DNA of 64,000 nt from HGM10766 sp900757295 (GCA_025992315.1 DAJPHG010000001.1:1116001-1180000); one strand, 5' to 3'; shown: positions 1-7,755, numbered from the stretch's first letter. The notes: a model not told the origin generated them from the sequence alone. Made by a program: numbers and translations.

Positions 1-365
1 TGAGAAGTTTTAATATCTTTTACATTTTTTATTTTTAATGAAGTTATATTTTTAGTATCTTGTATTTCTACATCGTCATTAACATCTAAAAGAATATTTA
101 ATGTACGCATTTTAAAAGATAGTGTTTTCTTTTTTACTTGAGCAACAATCTTTTTCACTTTATATAAGTCATAATTATATTGTTCTATATTATGTATATA
201 ATTTGCATTAATTCTAATTATTTTATAATAATTTTCTGTATTTTCTAACCATATTTCATCTTTTACGCCATTTACTATAATAGGAGTATAATTCTCTTCA
301 GTAACAAAATAATGCATTAATTTCATTATTATTTCATCAGTTTTGCTTACTATAACTTTTTCCAT
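1..365 (-). CDS. N-terminal part of a rhomboid-family intramembrane protease (partial)
   Basis: The frame is open on the minus strand from an ATG at 365 to the window edge (121 residues, no stop), so the C-terminal part is missing. The visible part has no membrane segments. It starts MEKVIVSKTDEIIMKLMHYF and contains NGVKDEIWLENTENYYKIIR, which I recognise as the soluble N-terminal extension of low-G+C Gram-positive rhomboid proteases (YqgP/GluP-like). The catalytic Ser/His membrane core would lie outside the window, so the assignment rests on the extension alone. A GAGG ribosome site lies 6 nt before the ATG. The gene is divergent from tspO. Confidence 0.5.
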   Translation of the reverse strand, partial: MEKVIVSKTDEIIMKLMHYFVTEENYTPIIVNGVKDEIWLENTENYYKIIRINANYIHNIEQYNYDLYKVKKIVAQVKKKTLSFKMRTLNILLDVNDDVEIQDTKNITSLKIKNVKDIKTS

Positions 366-428
366 AATAACCTCTTTTCTTCATACTATTGTAATATATT
401 TCATAAAATTAGTAAAGGAGCGTGGAAC

Positions 429-875
429 GTGATGACTTATATTTTCTTTTTAGTAATTTTATTTTTGTGGCTTATTTCAGGCATTCTTTTTCCTTTTGAT
501 TCTTTATTTTATTATTCTTTAAATTTACCAAAATTTACTCCACCATCTATTTTATTTGCTATTATTTGGCCAATATTATATTTCTTATTAACATTAAGTT
601 TTTTTATAATATTAAAAAAAGATAAAGTTAATCGTCATTATTTATTTGCTTATATTTTAAATTATATATTAAATCAAAGTTTCTCATTATTCTTTTTTTA
701 TCAAAAAAATCTAATATTAACATTTTATGATATTATTTTGTTACTTTTTAGTATAATATATCTTCTTAAAGAAACAAAAAAAGTAAATAAAATATCTTTC
801 TATTTACTTTTACCATATTTATTATGGACAATATTTGCAACAATATTATTTGGAACTATATATTTTATTAATTAA
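429..875 (+). CDS. tspO: TspO/MBR family membrane protein
   Basis: A 148-residue protein with five hydrophobic segments, the usual size and topology of the TspO/peripheral benzodiazepine receptor family, which binds porphyrins and tetrapyrroles in the membrane. Family signatures visible are PPSILFAIIWPILYFLL at about residues 38-54, an N-rich third helix (NYILNQSFSLFFF) and the final LLPYLLWTIFATIL. The track start is a GTG at 429 with AAAGGAG eight bases upstream; an ATG at 432 is equally possible. The stop lies 5 bp from the convergent WXG-like operon. The canonical tryptophans of helix 3 are replaced by F/L, so ligand specificity is uncertain. Confidence 0.8.
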   Translation: MMTYIFFLVILFLWLISGILFPFDSLFYYSLNLPKFTPPSILFAIIWPILYFLLTLSFFIILKKDKVNRHYLFAYILNYILNQSFSLFFFYQKNLILTFYDIILLLFSIIYLLKETKKVNKISFYLLLPYLLWTIFATILFGTIYFIN

Positions 876-880
876 TAAAA

Positions 881-1240
881 CTATTCTCCAGCCATTCCAT
901 CATAAGATGATAATGCTTCTTCAATTGCATTAACATTTGTATTTAAAGTTTCTACTTCTTCAGATGTTTGATTTTCATTTTGAACCGTTTGTCTAGCATA
1001 TTCTCTCATTTTATTCGCTAAGCTTGTAAATGATTGTTTCATATTAGCTTGAATACGAATGTATGAATTAGCATATCTTTCAACTGTTGATGCTAAGTTA
1101 CTATCTTCAGATCTTACGACTTTTGATATATCATATAATCTTTTAATATTAGCATTATAAATGCTATAACATCTTTCTTTTTGTGCATCTAATGCTCCTG
1201 CTTGTCTTTCTATTTCTGAAGCTTCTAATGTTCCATTCAT
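881..1240 (-). CDS. WXG100/ESAT-6-like small helical protein, paralog A
   Basis: A 119-residue, almost entirely helical, charged protein with no signal peptide or membrane segment, third in a tight minus-strand operon. It is nearly identical over the first 95 residues to the neighbouring 125-residue protein and diverges only at the C-terminus. Size, two long helices, tandem duplication and lack of signal resemble substrates of type VIIb (ESX/Yuk) secretion, but no W-x-G turn is present, so this is a structural guess. It is preceded by a strong AGGAGG site. No secretion ATPase (EssC) is visible here. It could also be an unrelated coiled-coil cytoplasmic protein. Confidence 0.4.
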   Translation of the reverse strand: MNGTLEASEIERQAGALDAQKERCYSIYNANIKRLYDISKVVRSEDSNLASTVERYANSYIRIQANMKQSFTSLANKMREYARQTVQNENQTSEEVETLNTNVNAIEEALSSYDGMAGE

Positions 1241-1265
1241 AATTTACCTCCTATCTTTATAATTA

Positions 1266-1643
1266 TTATCTTTCTGAGCCTAAATCAGCTCCTGTATAAC
1301 CACCGCCTATTGCTTCTTCAATTTCATTAATACTTGTATTCAATGTTTCAATTTCATCAGAGGCTTGGGTTTCATTTTGAACAGTTTGATAGACATAATC
1401 TCTCATTTTATTTGCTAAGCTTGTAAATGATTGTTTCATATTAGCTTGAATGCGAATGTACGAATTAGCATATCTTTCAACTGTTGATGCTAAGTTACTA
1501 TCTTCAGATCTTACGATTTTTGATATATTATATAATCTTTTAATATTAGCATTATAAATACTGTAACATCTTTCTTTTTGTGTATCTAATGCTCCTGCTT
1601 GTCTTTCTATTTCTGAAGCTTCTAATGTTCCATTTTCGTTCAT
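1266..1643 (-). CDS. WXG100/ESAT-6-like small helical protein, paralog B
   Basis: A 125-residue helical protein and direct paralog of the gene at 881-1240: both share NGTLEASEIERQAGALD near the start and VRSEDSNLASTVERYANSYI in the middle. The C-terminal 25 residues differ and end in GGGYTGADLGSER rather than SYDGMAGE, so the tails diverged after duplication. It lies 11 bp after the 89-residue gene and 25 bp before paralog A, so the three are one transcript. Secretion through a type VII system is inferred from size, helicity and operon shape only. Confidence 0.4.
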   Translation of the reverse strand: MNENGTLEASEIERQAGALDTQKERCYSIYNANIKRLYNISKIVRSEDSNLASTVERYANSYIRIQANMKQSFTSLANKMRDYVYQTVQNETQASDEIETLNTSINEIEEAIGGGYTGADLGSER

Positions 1644-1654
1644 ATGTTTTACTC

Positions 1655-1924
1655 CTAACCGTTGATTCTTCTTTGTCTAGCTAAAAATTCATTTATTGTA
1701 GAAGTTAATTTTCTAGTTTCATTATCAAGTCTTGTGATTTGTTCTACTAAGCCTTGTAAATCAGCTCTTAATTCATTACCGATTGTTGTTTCATCTGCCC
1801 AATTTTGTAAATGATTTACAACATATTGAAAAGTATTTATACAATCTTCCATAGCAGCTTTTGTATTATCAATATCCATGATATCAAATGTTACACTATT
1901 TATTTGAGTTCTTCCTAAAGCCAT
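1655..1924 (-). CDS. WXG100-like protein, first gene of a three-gene operon
   Basis: An 89-residue protein, the usual WXG100 length, predicted as two helices joined by a turn around residues 42-50 (LQNWADETTIGN), with the only tryptophan at that turn as in WXG proteins, although the exact W-x-G triplet is absent. There is no signal peptide. Its start has a textbook AAGGAGG site. The promoter has a run of eight G between the -35 and -10 boxes (see the separate entry), so the whole operon may be phase variable. The assignment to the ESX superfamily is moderate and should be tested by structure prediction. Confidence 0.45.
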   Translation of the reverse strand: MALGRTQINSVTFDIMDIDNTKAAMEDCINTFQYVVNHLQNWADETTIGNELRADLQGLVEQITRLDNETRKLTSTINEFLARQRRING

Positions 1925-1945
1925 TTTTTACCTCCTTACAATAAC

Positions 1946-1975
1946 ATTCTACCCCCCCCGTTTTCGTTTTGTAAA
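1946..1975 (-). promoter_or_regulatory. Promoter of the WXG-like operon with an 8-G spacer tract
   Basis: Read on the minus strand: -35 TTTACA (1975-1970), an 18-nt spacer ending in eight G (1959-1952), then -10 TAGAAT (1951-1946). The start codon follows at 1924 after an AAGGAGG site. Homopolymeric G in a promoter spacer is a known slipped-strand phase-variation arrangement. An 18-nt spacer is near optimal, so this copy is probably active. Confidence 0.7.
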
Positions 1976-1981
1976 TCATAC

Positions 1982-1998
1982 ATTTTGCATTGCAAAAT
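1982..1998. promoter_or_regulatory. Perfect palindrome upstream of the WXG-like promoter
   Basis: ATTTTGCA-T-TGCAAAAT: perfect 8-bp arms around one base, ending 7 bp upstream of the -35 box of the G-tract promoter. It lies just beyond the T-run of the rluD terminator and is not itself followed by a T-run in the right place. It is a plausible operator for an unknown regulator, or it could contribute to the rluD terminator. Confidence 0.4.
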
Positions 1999-2020
1999 AA
2001 AAAAAACCTTATTTAAAGGC
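1999..2020 (-). terminator. Terminator of the sigG-rluD block
   Basis: On the minus strand directly after the rluD stop: a short CCTT/AAGG stem with a 5-nt loop, followed by eight T. Confidence 0.6.
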
Positions 2021-2021
2021 T

Positions 2022-2915
2022 TTATAATTCTTCTAATGTGTTTAAAAAATCTTGAAATTCTTTAGGTAAAGGAGCAATAAACTCTAATTTTTCTTTAGTA
2101 ATTGGCTCTTCAAAATTAATTTTATACGAATGTAAAAACTGGCCAAATTCAGTTGCTTTTTTATTTGAATATACTGGATCATTATATATTGGATAACCAA
2201 TATATTTCATATGTACTCTTATTTGATGAGTTCTCCCTGTATCTAAAATCAAAGAAACTAAAGTATAATCTTTATACCTTTTTAATACTGTTAAATGAGT
2301 AATAGCTTTCTTTGAATTTTTATCTGTAACAGTCATTTTTTTGCGGTCAGTTTCATCTCTACCAATTGGTGCATCAATAGTAGCTTTATTATGAGGGAAA
2401 ACCCCATTAATTAAAGCAATATATTCTCTTTTAATCCTTTTATTTTTAAAATCTTCTGCTAATATTTGATGGGATTTATTATTTTTAGCAACTAATATTA
2501 ATCCTGAAGTATCTTTATCAATTCGATGAACAATTCCAGGTCTTTCATCACCTGAAATATCACTTAAATTATTAGTATAGTACATTAAAGCATTTACCAT
2601 TGTATTATCATAATTTCCGCTTCCTGGATGAACTGTTAAACCACTTTGTTTATTAATTAGTATAACATTTTCATCTTCAAAAACTATGTTTAATGGGATA
2701 TCTGCTGGTTTAATATCACAATCAATTTTAAAACCATCTTGTATACTAATTAAATCATTTTCCTTCAAAGACTTACTTGCCTTAACCTTTTGATTATTAA
2801 CTAAAATAAATCCTTCATCAATCATTTTAGTAATAACACTTCTACTCTCATCTAATATCTCACTTAAATATTTATCTATTCTTTTCTGAGCGTTTTCTAC
2901 TTTTATCTCTTTCAT
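2022..2915 (-). CDS. rluD: RluD-type ribosomal large-subunit pseudouridine synthase
   Basis: A 297-residue RluA/RluD-family enzyme that converts uridines to pseudouridine in 23S rRNA. Residues 1-60 form an S4 RNA-binding domain; the catalytic motif HRIDKDTSGLILVAKN near residue 132 contains the nucleophilic Asp, and GRTHQIRVHM is the conserved C-terminal motif. It is last in the sigG-ylmC-lspA-rluD block, the same order as B. subtilis sigG...lspA-ylyB. The start overlaps the 3' end of lspA by 44 bp in another frame, so translation is probably coupled. The ATG at 2915 follows GGAAG. Confidence 0.93.
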   Translation of the reverse strand: MKEIKVENAQKRIDKYLSEILDESRSVITKMIDEGFILVNNQKVKASKSLKENDLISIQDGFKIDCDIKPADIPLNIVFEDENVILINKQSGLTVHPGSGNYDNTMVNALMYYTNNLSDISGDERPGIVHRIDKDTSGLILVAKNNKSHQILAEDFKNKRIKREYIALINGVFPHNKATIDAPIGRDETDRKKMTVTDKNSKKAITHLTVLKRYKDYTLVSLILDTGRTHQIRVHMKYIGYPIYNDPVYSNKKATEFGQFLHSYKINFEEPITKEKLEFIAPLPKEFQDFLNTLEEL

Positions 2916-3366
2916 TTACTTCTTCCTTCTTTAGAATTGCAATTATAAGTAAGAAAATTCCTATTACTATTGCCATATCACTAAAATTAAATATCGGAAA
3001 ATTATAACTTCCAATATAAAAATCTAAAAAATCTTTTACATGTTCAAACAATAATCTATCACACAAGTTACCAATTATGCCACCAAATAATAAACCAAAA
3101 GCAATTACATTACGAGTATTAGTCTTAAAAGAATACATATATCTATAAATAATTAATAAAATAATGAAACTAAGGATTATTATTAAAGTATTATTATTAC
3201 TAAAAATACCCCATGCAGCACCACTATTTTGATAATAAGTTATATAAAAGAAATTTTTTATAACTGGGATACTTTGTCCAACTTGCATCATAATATCTAC
3301 TATTGCTTTACTAATTTGGTCAACAATTAATGTTAAACATGATATTAATAATATTTTTTTATTCAT
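2872..3366 (-). CDS. lspA: Signal peptidase II (prolipoprotein signal peptidase)
   Basis: A 164-residue, four-helix membrane aspartyl protease that cleaves lipoprotein signal peptides after lipidation. The catalytic aspartates lie in GGIIGNLCDR and FNFSDMAI; QNSGAAWGIFSN matches the conserved NxGAAxG segment. The C-terminal 20 residues form an unusually long, highly charged Lys/Arg/Glu tail that overlaps the rluD start by 44 bp. It is placed between ylmC and rluD as in Bacillus. Its presence implies that lipoproteins are made, consistent with a walled or membrane-anchored surface proteome. Confidence 0.95.
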   Translation of the reverse strand: MNKKILLISCLTLIVDQISKAIVDIMMQVGQSIPVIKNFFYITYYQNSGAAWGIFSNNNTLIIILSFIILLIIYRYMYSFKTNTRNVIAFGLLFGGIIGNLCDRLLFEHVKDFLDFYIGSYNFPIFNFSDMAIVIGIFLLIIAILKKEEVNERDKSRKRSEKNR

Positions 3367-3391
3367 TTTCCATTCCTCGTTGACAATTATA

Positions 3392-3619
3392 TCATAATTT
3401 AATCAATATTACATCTTCACCTATTTTATCTATATCTTCAAAAGTAAATTTCACTTCACTATTACTTCCAAATAAACGTTTAAAAAACCTTCTTTGTTCA
3501 CATACAAAAAAATTAATTTTTCCATTTATAGAATCTACATTCACATCAACTATTTTGCCTAATTTTCTGCCATCAACAACACTAACTATTTCTTTTACTT
3601 GCATATCTGATAAGTTCAT
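3392..3619 (-). CDS. ylmC: YlmC/YmxH family PRC-barrel protein
   Basis: A 75-residue PRC-barrel protein starting MNLSDMQVKEIVSVVDGRKL with the typical GKIVDVNVD strand turn; length and sequence fit the YlmC/YmxH family that accompanies sigG in endospore formers. Its molecular role is not firmly known. It lies 27 bp downstream of sigG and upstream of lspA. AGAGGTG precedes the ATG. It is part of the evidence that this lineage keeps sporulation genes despite its small, AT-rich genome. Confidence 0.85.
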   Translation of the reverse strand: MNLSDMQVKEIVSVVDGRKLGKIVDVNVDSINGKINFFVCEQRRFFKRLFGSNSEVKFTFEDIDKIGEDVILIKL

Positions 3620-3646
3620 AGAAACACCTCTTATAATACAATTATA

Positions 3647-4423
3647 TTATTTAATTAATCTTTTTATATTACTAATTGCATTTTTTTCAATTCTTGAAAC
3701 TTGAGCTTGGGATATGTCTAAACTTTCAGCTATTTCCATTTGAGTTCTTCCTATTATATATCTATCCACTAAAACATTTCTTTCTCTTTCCTTAATTTGT
3801 TTTAAGGCTTTATTTAAAGAAATCAGCATATCTTTATCTTTATTATATTCTTTTTTATCAGCAAGCTGATCTAATAAATAAATGGTATCTCCACCATCAT
3901 TATATATTGGTTCATAAATGCTCATTGGATCTTTTAGTGAATCCATTGAAATAGCAATATCGTATTCATTAATATCAAAATACTTAGCAATTTCTTTGCT
4001 TGATGGTTCTTTTCCATACTTTAATAAATATTCTTCTTTGTAATTTAATATTTTATAAGCTAAATCTTTAATACTTCGACTAACTCTTAGAGCATTATTA
4101 TCTCTAACATATCTTTTAACTTCTCCTAAAATTAGAGGTACAGCATATGTAGAAAACATAACTCCGTAGTTCAAATCAAAATTATCTATAGCCTTGATTA
4201 ATCCAATACAACCTATTTGAAACAAATCATCCATATTATATTTTTGATTATTAAATTTTCTTAAAATACTTAAAACTAATTTTAAATTTCCTTCTACAAG
4301 TTCTTCTTTTGCTTGTAAATCTCCTTCTTTATATTTTTTAAATAAAACTAGTTGTTCTTCCTGCTTTAAAACTTTAATATCATTAGTATTTATTCCTGTT
4401 ATATCAACTTTATATTTGCTCAT
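3647..4423 (-). CDS. sigG: Sporulation sigma factor SigG (late forespore)
   Basis: A 258-residue sigma-70 family factor. Region 2 contains LFQIGCIGLIKAIDNFDLNY and FSTYAVPLILGEVKRYVRDN; region 4 ends TQMEIAESLDISQAQVSRIE. The N-terminus MSKYKVDITGIN and the segment EPIYNDGGDTIYLLDQL are specific to SigG rather than SigF or SigE. It directs late forespore transcription after engulfment. No sigE or spoIIGA lies upstream as it would in Bacillus; a glutamine amidotransferase takes that place. The start is well supported by AGGAGGAATT. Confidence 0.93.
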   Translation of the reverse strand: MSKYKVDITGINTNDIKVLKQEEQLVLFKKYKEGDLQAKEELVEGNLKLVLSILRKFNNQKYNMDDLFQIGCIGLIKAIDNFDLNYGVMFSTYAVPLILGEVKRYVRDNNALRVSRSIKDLAYKILNYKEEYLLKYGKEPSSKEIAKYFDINEYDIAISMDSLKDPMSIYEPIYNDGGDTIYLLDQLADKKEYNKDKDMLISLNKALKQIKERERNVLVDRYIIGRTQMEIAESLDISQAQVSRIEKNAISNIKRLIK

Positions 4424-4472
4424 AATTCCTCCTAAATTTATTTTGAGGAGTTTTAATTATAAATATTCAAAT

Positions 4473-5036
4473 TTAAAGTATTTTTATAAACGCATCAAAT
4501 ATCTTTTGACTATTTAAGTCTTGTTTTAAACTTTCTGGATGCCATTGTAAACCTATGAAAAACTTTTTATTTGGATCTTCTAAAGCTTCAATTATATTAT
4601 CATTAGATATAGCAGTTATTAGTAAATTTGTTTTTATAACATAATAGTTATGCCTTGAATTAACTAATATTTTATCATTTTTTATAATTTCAAATAATTT
4701 ACTATTTTTATTAAAATATATTTCATGAACATATTTACTACTTTGATTATGGATATTAGATTCTAATTTACAAACTTGTCCGTTTAAAGATAAAGCCATT
4801 TCTTGCATTCCTAAACAAATACCTAATGTAGGTTTATCTATCTTATACAAATATTTTATTATTTTAATATCATCATTATTGATTTCATTACCACCTGGCA
4901 AAATTACTCCATCACATTGTTTTATAATTTTTTTGCTATTTTTAAAAATTGGTATACATACAACATTTATTTCATATCTATTTAAATAATCTATTAGTTC
5001 CTTTTTTAAGCCAATTAACTCCTTAAAATCTCTCAT
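4473..5036 (-). CDS. Class I glutamine amidotransferase-like (gamma-glutamyl-GABA hydrolase type, C26)
   Basis: A 187-residue hydrolase with the nucleophile elbow LGICLGMQEMA, the oxyanion-side GVILPGGNEI and the catalytic QWHPES, the signature of the C26/PuuD class that cleaves gamma-glutamyl amides. The frame stays open seven codons above this ATG and reads IKTVGII before MRDFK, which matches the conserved first beta strand of the family. No ATG, GTG or TTG is available there; an ATA at 5057, just after a GAAGTGAT Shine-Dalgarno-like sequence, is a candidate start. As called, the protein lacks its first strand. The exact substrate is not determinable. Confidence 0.75.
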   Translation of the reverse strand: MRDFKELIGLKKELIDYLNRYEINVVCIPIFKNSKKIIKQCDGVILPGGNEINNDDIKIIKYLYKIDKPTLGICLGMQEMALSLNGQVCKLESNIHNQSSKYVHEIYFNKNSKLFEIIKNDKILVNSRHNYYVIKTNLLITAISNDNIIEALEDPNKKFFIGLQWHPESLKQDLNSQKIFDAFIKIL

Positions 5037-5102
5037 TATAATTCCAACAGTCTTTATAAATCATCACTTCTTTACTGTATTATATGAAAGTTAAATTTAT
5101 AC

Positions 5103-5130
5103 TTGCAATTTTAAATTGTTGTGTTATAAT
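5103..5130 (+). promoter_or_regulatory. Promoter for the 5161 gene
   Basis: TTGCAA, a 16-nt spacer, and TATAAT ending at 5130. Transcription should begin near 5137, which excludes the in-frame ATG at 5133 and supports the start at 5161. Confidence 0.7.
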
Positions 5131-5160
5131 AGATGGCGCAAAAAAAGGGAGGTTTTTTTA

Positions 5161-5519
5161 TGGATATTCAAACACATAAATTATTTGTACTAGTAACTGA
5201 TGAAAAATTTAGTTTAAGCGAAAGAATTAATGCTTCATTTTATCTTCAACGACGCATTAGAAATCTTTTAAAACTAAAATTTGATAAGAATACTAATGAA
5301 TTTGACTATACAATAGAATCTATTTTAAATGATCAATGGGATATTGAAAAAGATTTGTTAAATAAAATTTGTAGTTCATCTATGAGTGCTGATCTTGAAA
5401 AAAATGATTTAATTAATTTAGCTAATTCAGCAAATAGTTTAAGAAAAAATAATATTAAATTAGCAAACAAATTAGGTATATATATTCGTGAGGAAAATAG
5501 CCTAATAAAAGTATTATAA
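5161..5519 (+). CDS. Small soluble protein of unknown function
   Basis: 119 residues starting MDIQTHKLFVLVTDEKFSLS. The start is chosen because GGGAGG lies eight bases upstream, while the earlier in-frame ATG precedes the predicted transcription start. No signal peptide, membrane segment or motif that I recognise; it is mostly helical and charged. It is monocistronic with its own good promoter and a shared bidirectional terminator with the convergent aminopeptidase gene. Confidence 0.6.
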
Positions 5520-5548
5520 AAAGGTTTTAGATAATTAAAACCTTTTTT
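5518..5548. terminator. Bidirectional terminator
   Basis: AAAAGGTTTTA, 5-nt loop, TTAAAACCTTTT with T-runs on both strands, between the convergent genes ending at 5519 and 5547. Confidence 0.8.
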
Positions 5549-6767
5549 ATATACTAAAATTACCATTGGTAAATATTGGAATTTCTTTTTTATCTTTAGT
5601 TATACCTACAATATTTAAATCACTTGTTCCTACCATGAAATCAACATGAATTTTAGATTGATTTAAACCTAAACTTTCTAATTCTTTTATTTCTTTATAC
5701 TCTCCATTAGCTACACTATCACTAAATGATTGTCCTAAGGCCAAATGGCATGAAGCATTTTCATCAAATAATGTGGTATAAAACAATTTATTAGTATTTG
5801 ATATTGGCGAGTCATACGCAACAAGGGCGACTTCTCCTAAATAACAAGCTGATTCATCAAAAGTAATAATATTCTTTAATTCTTCTTTACCTACTTTAGC
5901 GTCATAATTAATTACTTTACCATCCTTAAATTCCAAGAAAAAGTCATCTATAAACTTTCCTCTATAAATTAGAGGTTTAGAAGAATATACTATTCCATTA
6001 GTATAATACTTATTTGGAGAAGAATATATTTCTTCACTTGGAATATTAGGATAAATAATTCTATTATCTTTTATTTTCATTTCAATATTATGAAAACGAT
6101 AGTTTTCAGGTAATCTTATTGTTAAATTCGTTCCTAATGAATTTGTATATTTTAAATATTCTAAATTTAAATTATTAATTTTTGAAGCTCGTTCATGACT
6201 TATTTTTATTTTATCATTTAAAGTTTTTTTAGGATCTTTAGTAGTTATTAAACACATATCTAAAATTATTCTCCAAAGTTTATCTAAGGCATCAACTTCA
6301 TTATTAAACATTTTATTTGCCCAGTCATTAGAAGGAACAGCAGCAATACACCACGCTAACTCATTTTTATTTACCATGTCATAATATGTTTTAGCATCTT
6401 CTGCCATTAATTTAGATATTGCATTTGTTTTTTTAGGATCAACATCATCCATTAGCCCAGGATACTCCGCAACTAAGCTTAAAACAGCAGCATGTTTGGA
6501 AGCATATTCTGATAATTTATTTGCCCTAAAATAATCGTCTTTTATAAGTTCTTCATAAGATAAATTCTTTAATTTATCATGTTTTATATATTCATCAATT
6601 AATCTTAAATGAATATCTTTAATACCATATTCGTAAGCTTTATTGCATACAATTCTCACAAAGTCATATCTTTCTAGAGGTGCTTGAATAAATAAAGGCT
6701 CTTCTTTTTTTAATTTTAAACATTCAAATAATATTATTTCAGCATAATTTTCTAAATCTTTCTTCAT
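5547..6767 (-). CDS. M29 family metallo-aminopeptidase
   Basis: A 406-residue cytoplasmic aminopeptidase of the M29 (AmpS/aminopeptidase T) family, which releases N-terminal amino acids using two metal ions. Recognised from the N-terminal ENYAEIILFECLKLKKEEPL, the central IRLPENYRFHNIEMKIKDNR segment and the C-terminal metal-binding region LGEVALVAYDSPIS through VDFMVGT. Length is normal for the family. It is a single gene with a TATAAT box about 20 nt before the ribosome site and the shared terminator downstream. Probably used for peptide catabolism. Confidence 0.88.
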   Translation of the reverse strand: MKKDLENYAEIILFECLKLKKEEPLFIQAPLERYDFVRIVCNKAYEYGIKDIHLRLIDEYIKHDKLKNLSYEELIKDDYFRANKLSEYASKHAAVLSLVAEYPGLMDDVDPKKTNAISKLMAEDAKTYYDMVNKNELAWCIAAVPSNDWANKMFNNEVDALDKLWRIILDMCLITTKDPKKTLNDKIKISHERASKINNLNLEYLKYTNSLGTNLTIRLPENYRFHNIEMKIKDNRIIYPNIPSEEIYSSPNKYYTNGIVYSSKPLIYRGKFIDDFFLEFKDGKVINYDAKVGKEELKNIITFDESACYLGEVALVAYDSPISNTNKLFYTTLFDENASCHLALGQSFSDSVANGEYKEIKELESLGLNQSKIHVDFMVGTSDLNIVGITKDKKEIPIFTNGNFSI

Positions 6768-6841
6768 ATATCCTCTTTCCTATATTAATATTATATCTCA
6801 ATAAATTTATTTATTAAATTAATAATTTAATTATATGTAAA

Positions 6842-6870
6842 TTGACAATTAAAAAAATATATGTTAGCAT
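6842..6870 (+). promoter_or_regulatory. Promoter of the HipA-like gene
   Basis: Consensus TTGACA, 17-nt spacer, TAGCAT; AAAGGTGGTGG ribosome site follows immediately before the ATG at 6897. Confidence 0.7.
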
Positions 6871-6896
6871 ATTTCTAATTTAAAGGTGGTGGCAAA

Positions 6897-7697
6897 ATGG
6901 ATTCTTCAATCATAACTAAAAACACACCTATCTATTCTAATATTAAAAAAACTGCTATCGATGAAATAAATATAAATGAAACAGCGAATATTTTAAAAAG
7001 ATGGAACAATTGGACAAAAATAGATAACGAATTATATTATTTTAAAACTTTTAATTTTAATGAATTAATTGGCGAGTATTTATGTAACTTCAATGAATTA
7101 GAATGCGTTCATAATGAAATTGGTCTAAATGAAGCAAGTAACAAACTATATTTACTTACAAAAAACTTTCGTGATGATAATAAATATAGCTATGAATATG
7201 CAAGTTATATTCCTTTAGAAAATTTAAAATCTAAATGTAAAAATGCTATAAATTATAGAGAATTAATTAATAATTTATTAAAGCTTTTTTCTATTGATAT
7301 ATTTATGATGCAAAATGATAGAGAGCCAACAATTAATATGATGTTTAAGAAAGATCAAAATGGATGGTATTCATTTGCACCCGCTTATGATTTTTCTGAT
7401 AGTTTTTCCGGTCCTCACTATTATTCAACTCCATATTTTTACATTGAATTAAAAAATGAGCCATTATACCAGTTACTGTTCTCTTTAACATTTTATCATA
7501 CTAAATATACAATTGAAGAGTTTATAAATTTATACCCTTCTTTTTACAAACTTTTAAAAAACTATTTAGATATTAGTTTAAGCGATATTTTAAGTCAAAT
7601 TGAAAAAGATTATTCTTTAAATATTCCGGCAAAAATATTTGAACAATATAACAATTATGAACAAAAAAGTAAAAAAATATTAAAAAGAATTTTATAA
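6897..7697 (+). CDS. Orphan HipA-like kinase-fold protein
   Basis: 266 residues. The region QNDREPTINMMF (139-150) matches the HipA/PI-kinase-like catalytic loop (Asp141 and Asn147), and APAYDFSDSF (161-170) matches the metal-binding Asp of the HipA C-terminal domain; Lys50 in YYFKTF may be the ATP-binding lysine. HipA toxins phosphorylate tRNA synthetases or other targets. Here there is no HipB antitoxin next to it and the N-terminal HipA lobe is absent, so it is a stand-alone kinase-like protein with its own consensus promoter. Function unknown; toxin, effector and housekeeping roles are all possible. Confidence 0.6.
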   Translation: MDSSIITKNTPIYSNIKKTAIDEININETANILKRWNNWTKIDNELYYFKTFNFNELIGEYLCNFNELECVHNEIGLNEASNKLYLLTKNFRDDNKYSYEYASYIPLENLKSKCKNAINYRELINNLLKLFSIDIFMMQNDREPTINMMFKKDQNGWYSFAPAYDFSDSFSGPHYYSTPYFYIELKNEPLYQLLFSLTFYHTKYTIEEFINLYPSFYKLLKNYLDISLSDILSQIEKDYSLNIPAKIFEQYNNYEQKSKKILKRIL

Positions 7698-7705
7698 CAT
7701 TTTTA

Positions 7706-7734
7706 TTGTAAAAAAAAAATAATTATGATATTAT
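7706..7734 (+). promoter_or_regulatory. tRNA-Met promoter
   Basis: TTGTAA, 17-nt spacer, TATTAT with an extended TGA before it; 22 bp upstream of the tRNA. Confidence 0.65.
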
Positions 7735-7755
7735 ATTTATGTTGTTAAACAACAT

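Noticed and set aside
5333..5566. Minus-strand frame of 77 codons antisense to the 5161 gene
   Set aside because: Overlaps a gene with a good promoter and ribosome site and runs through the bidirectional terminator.
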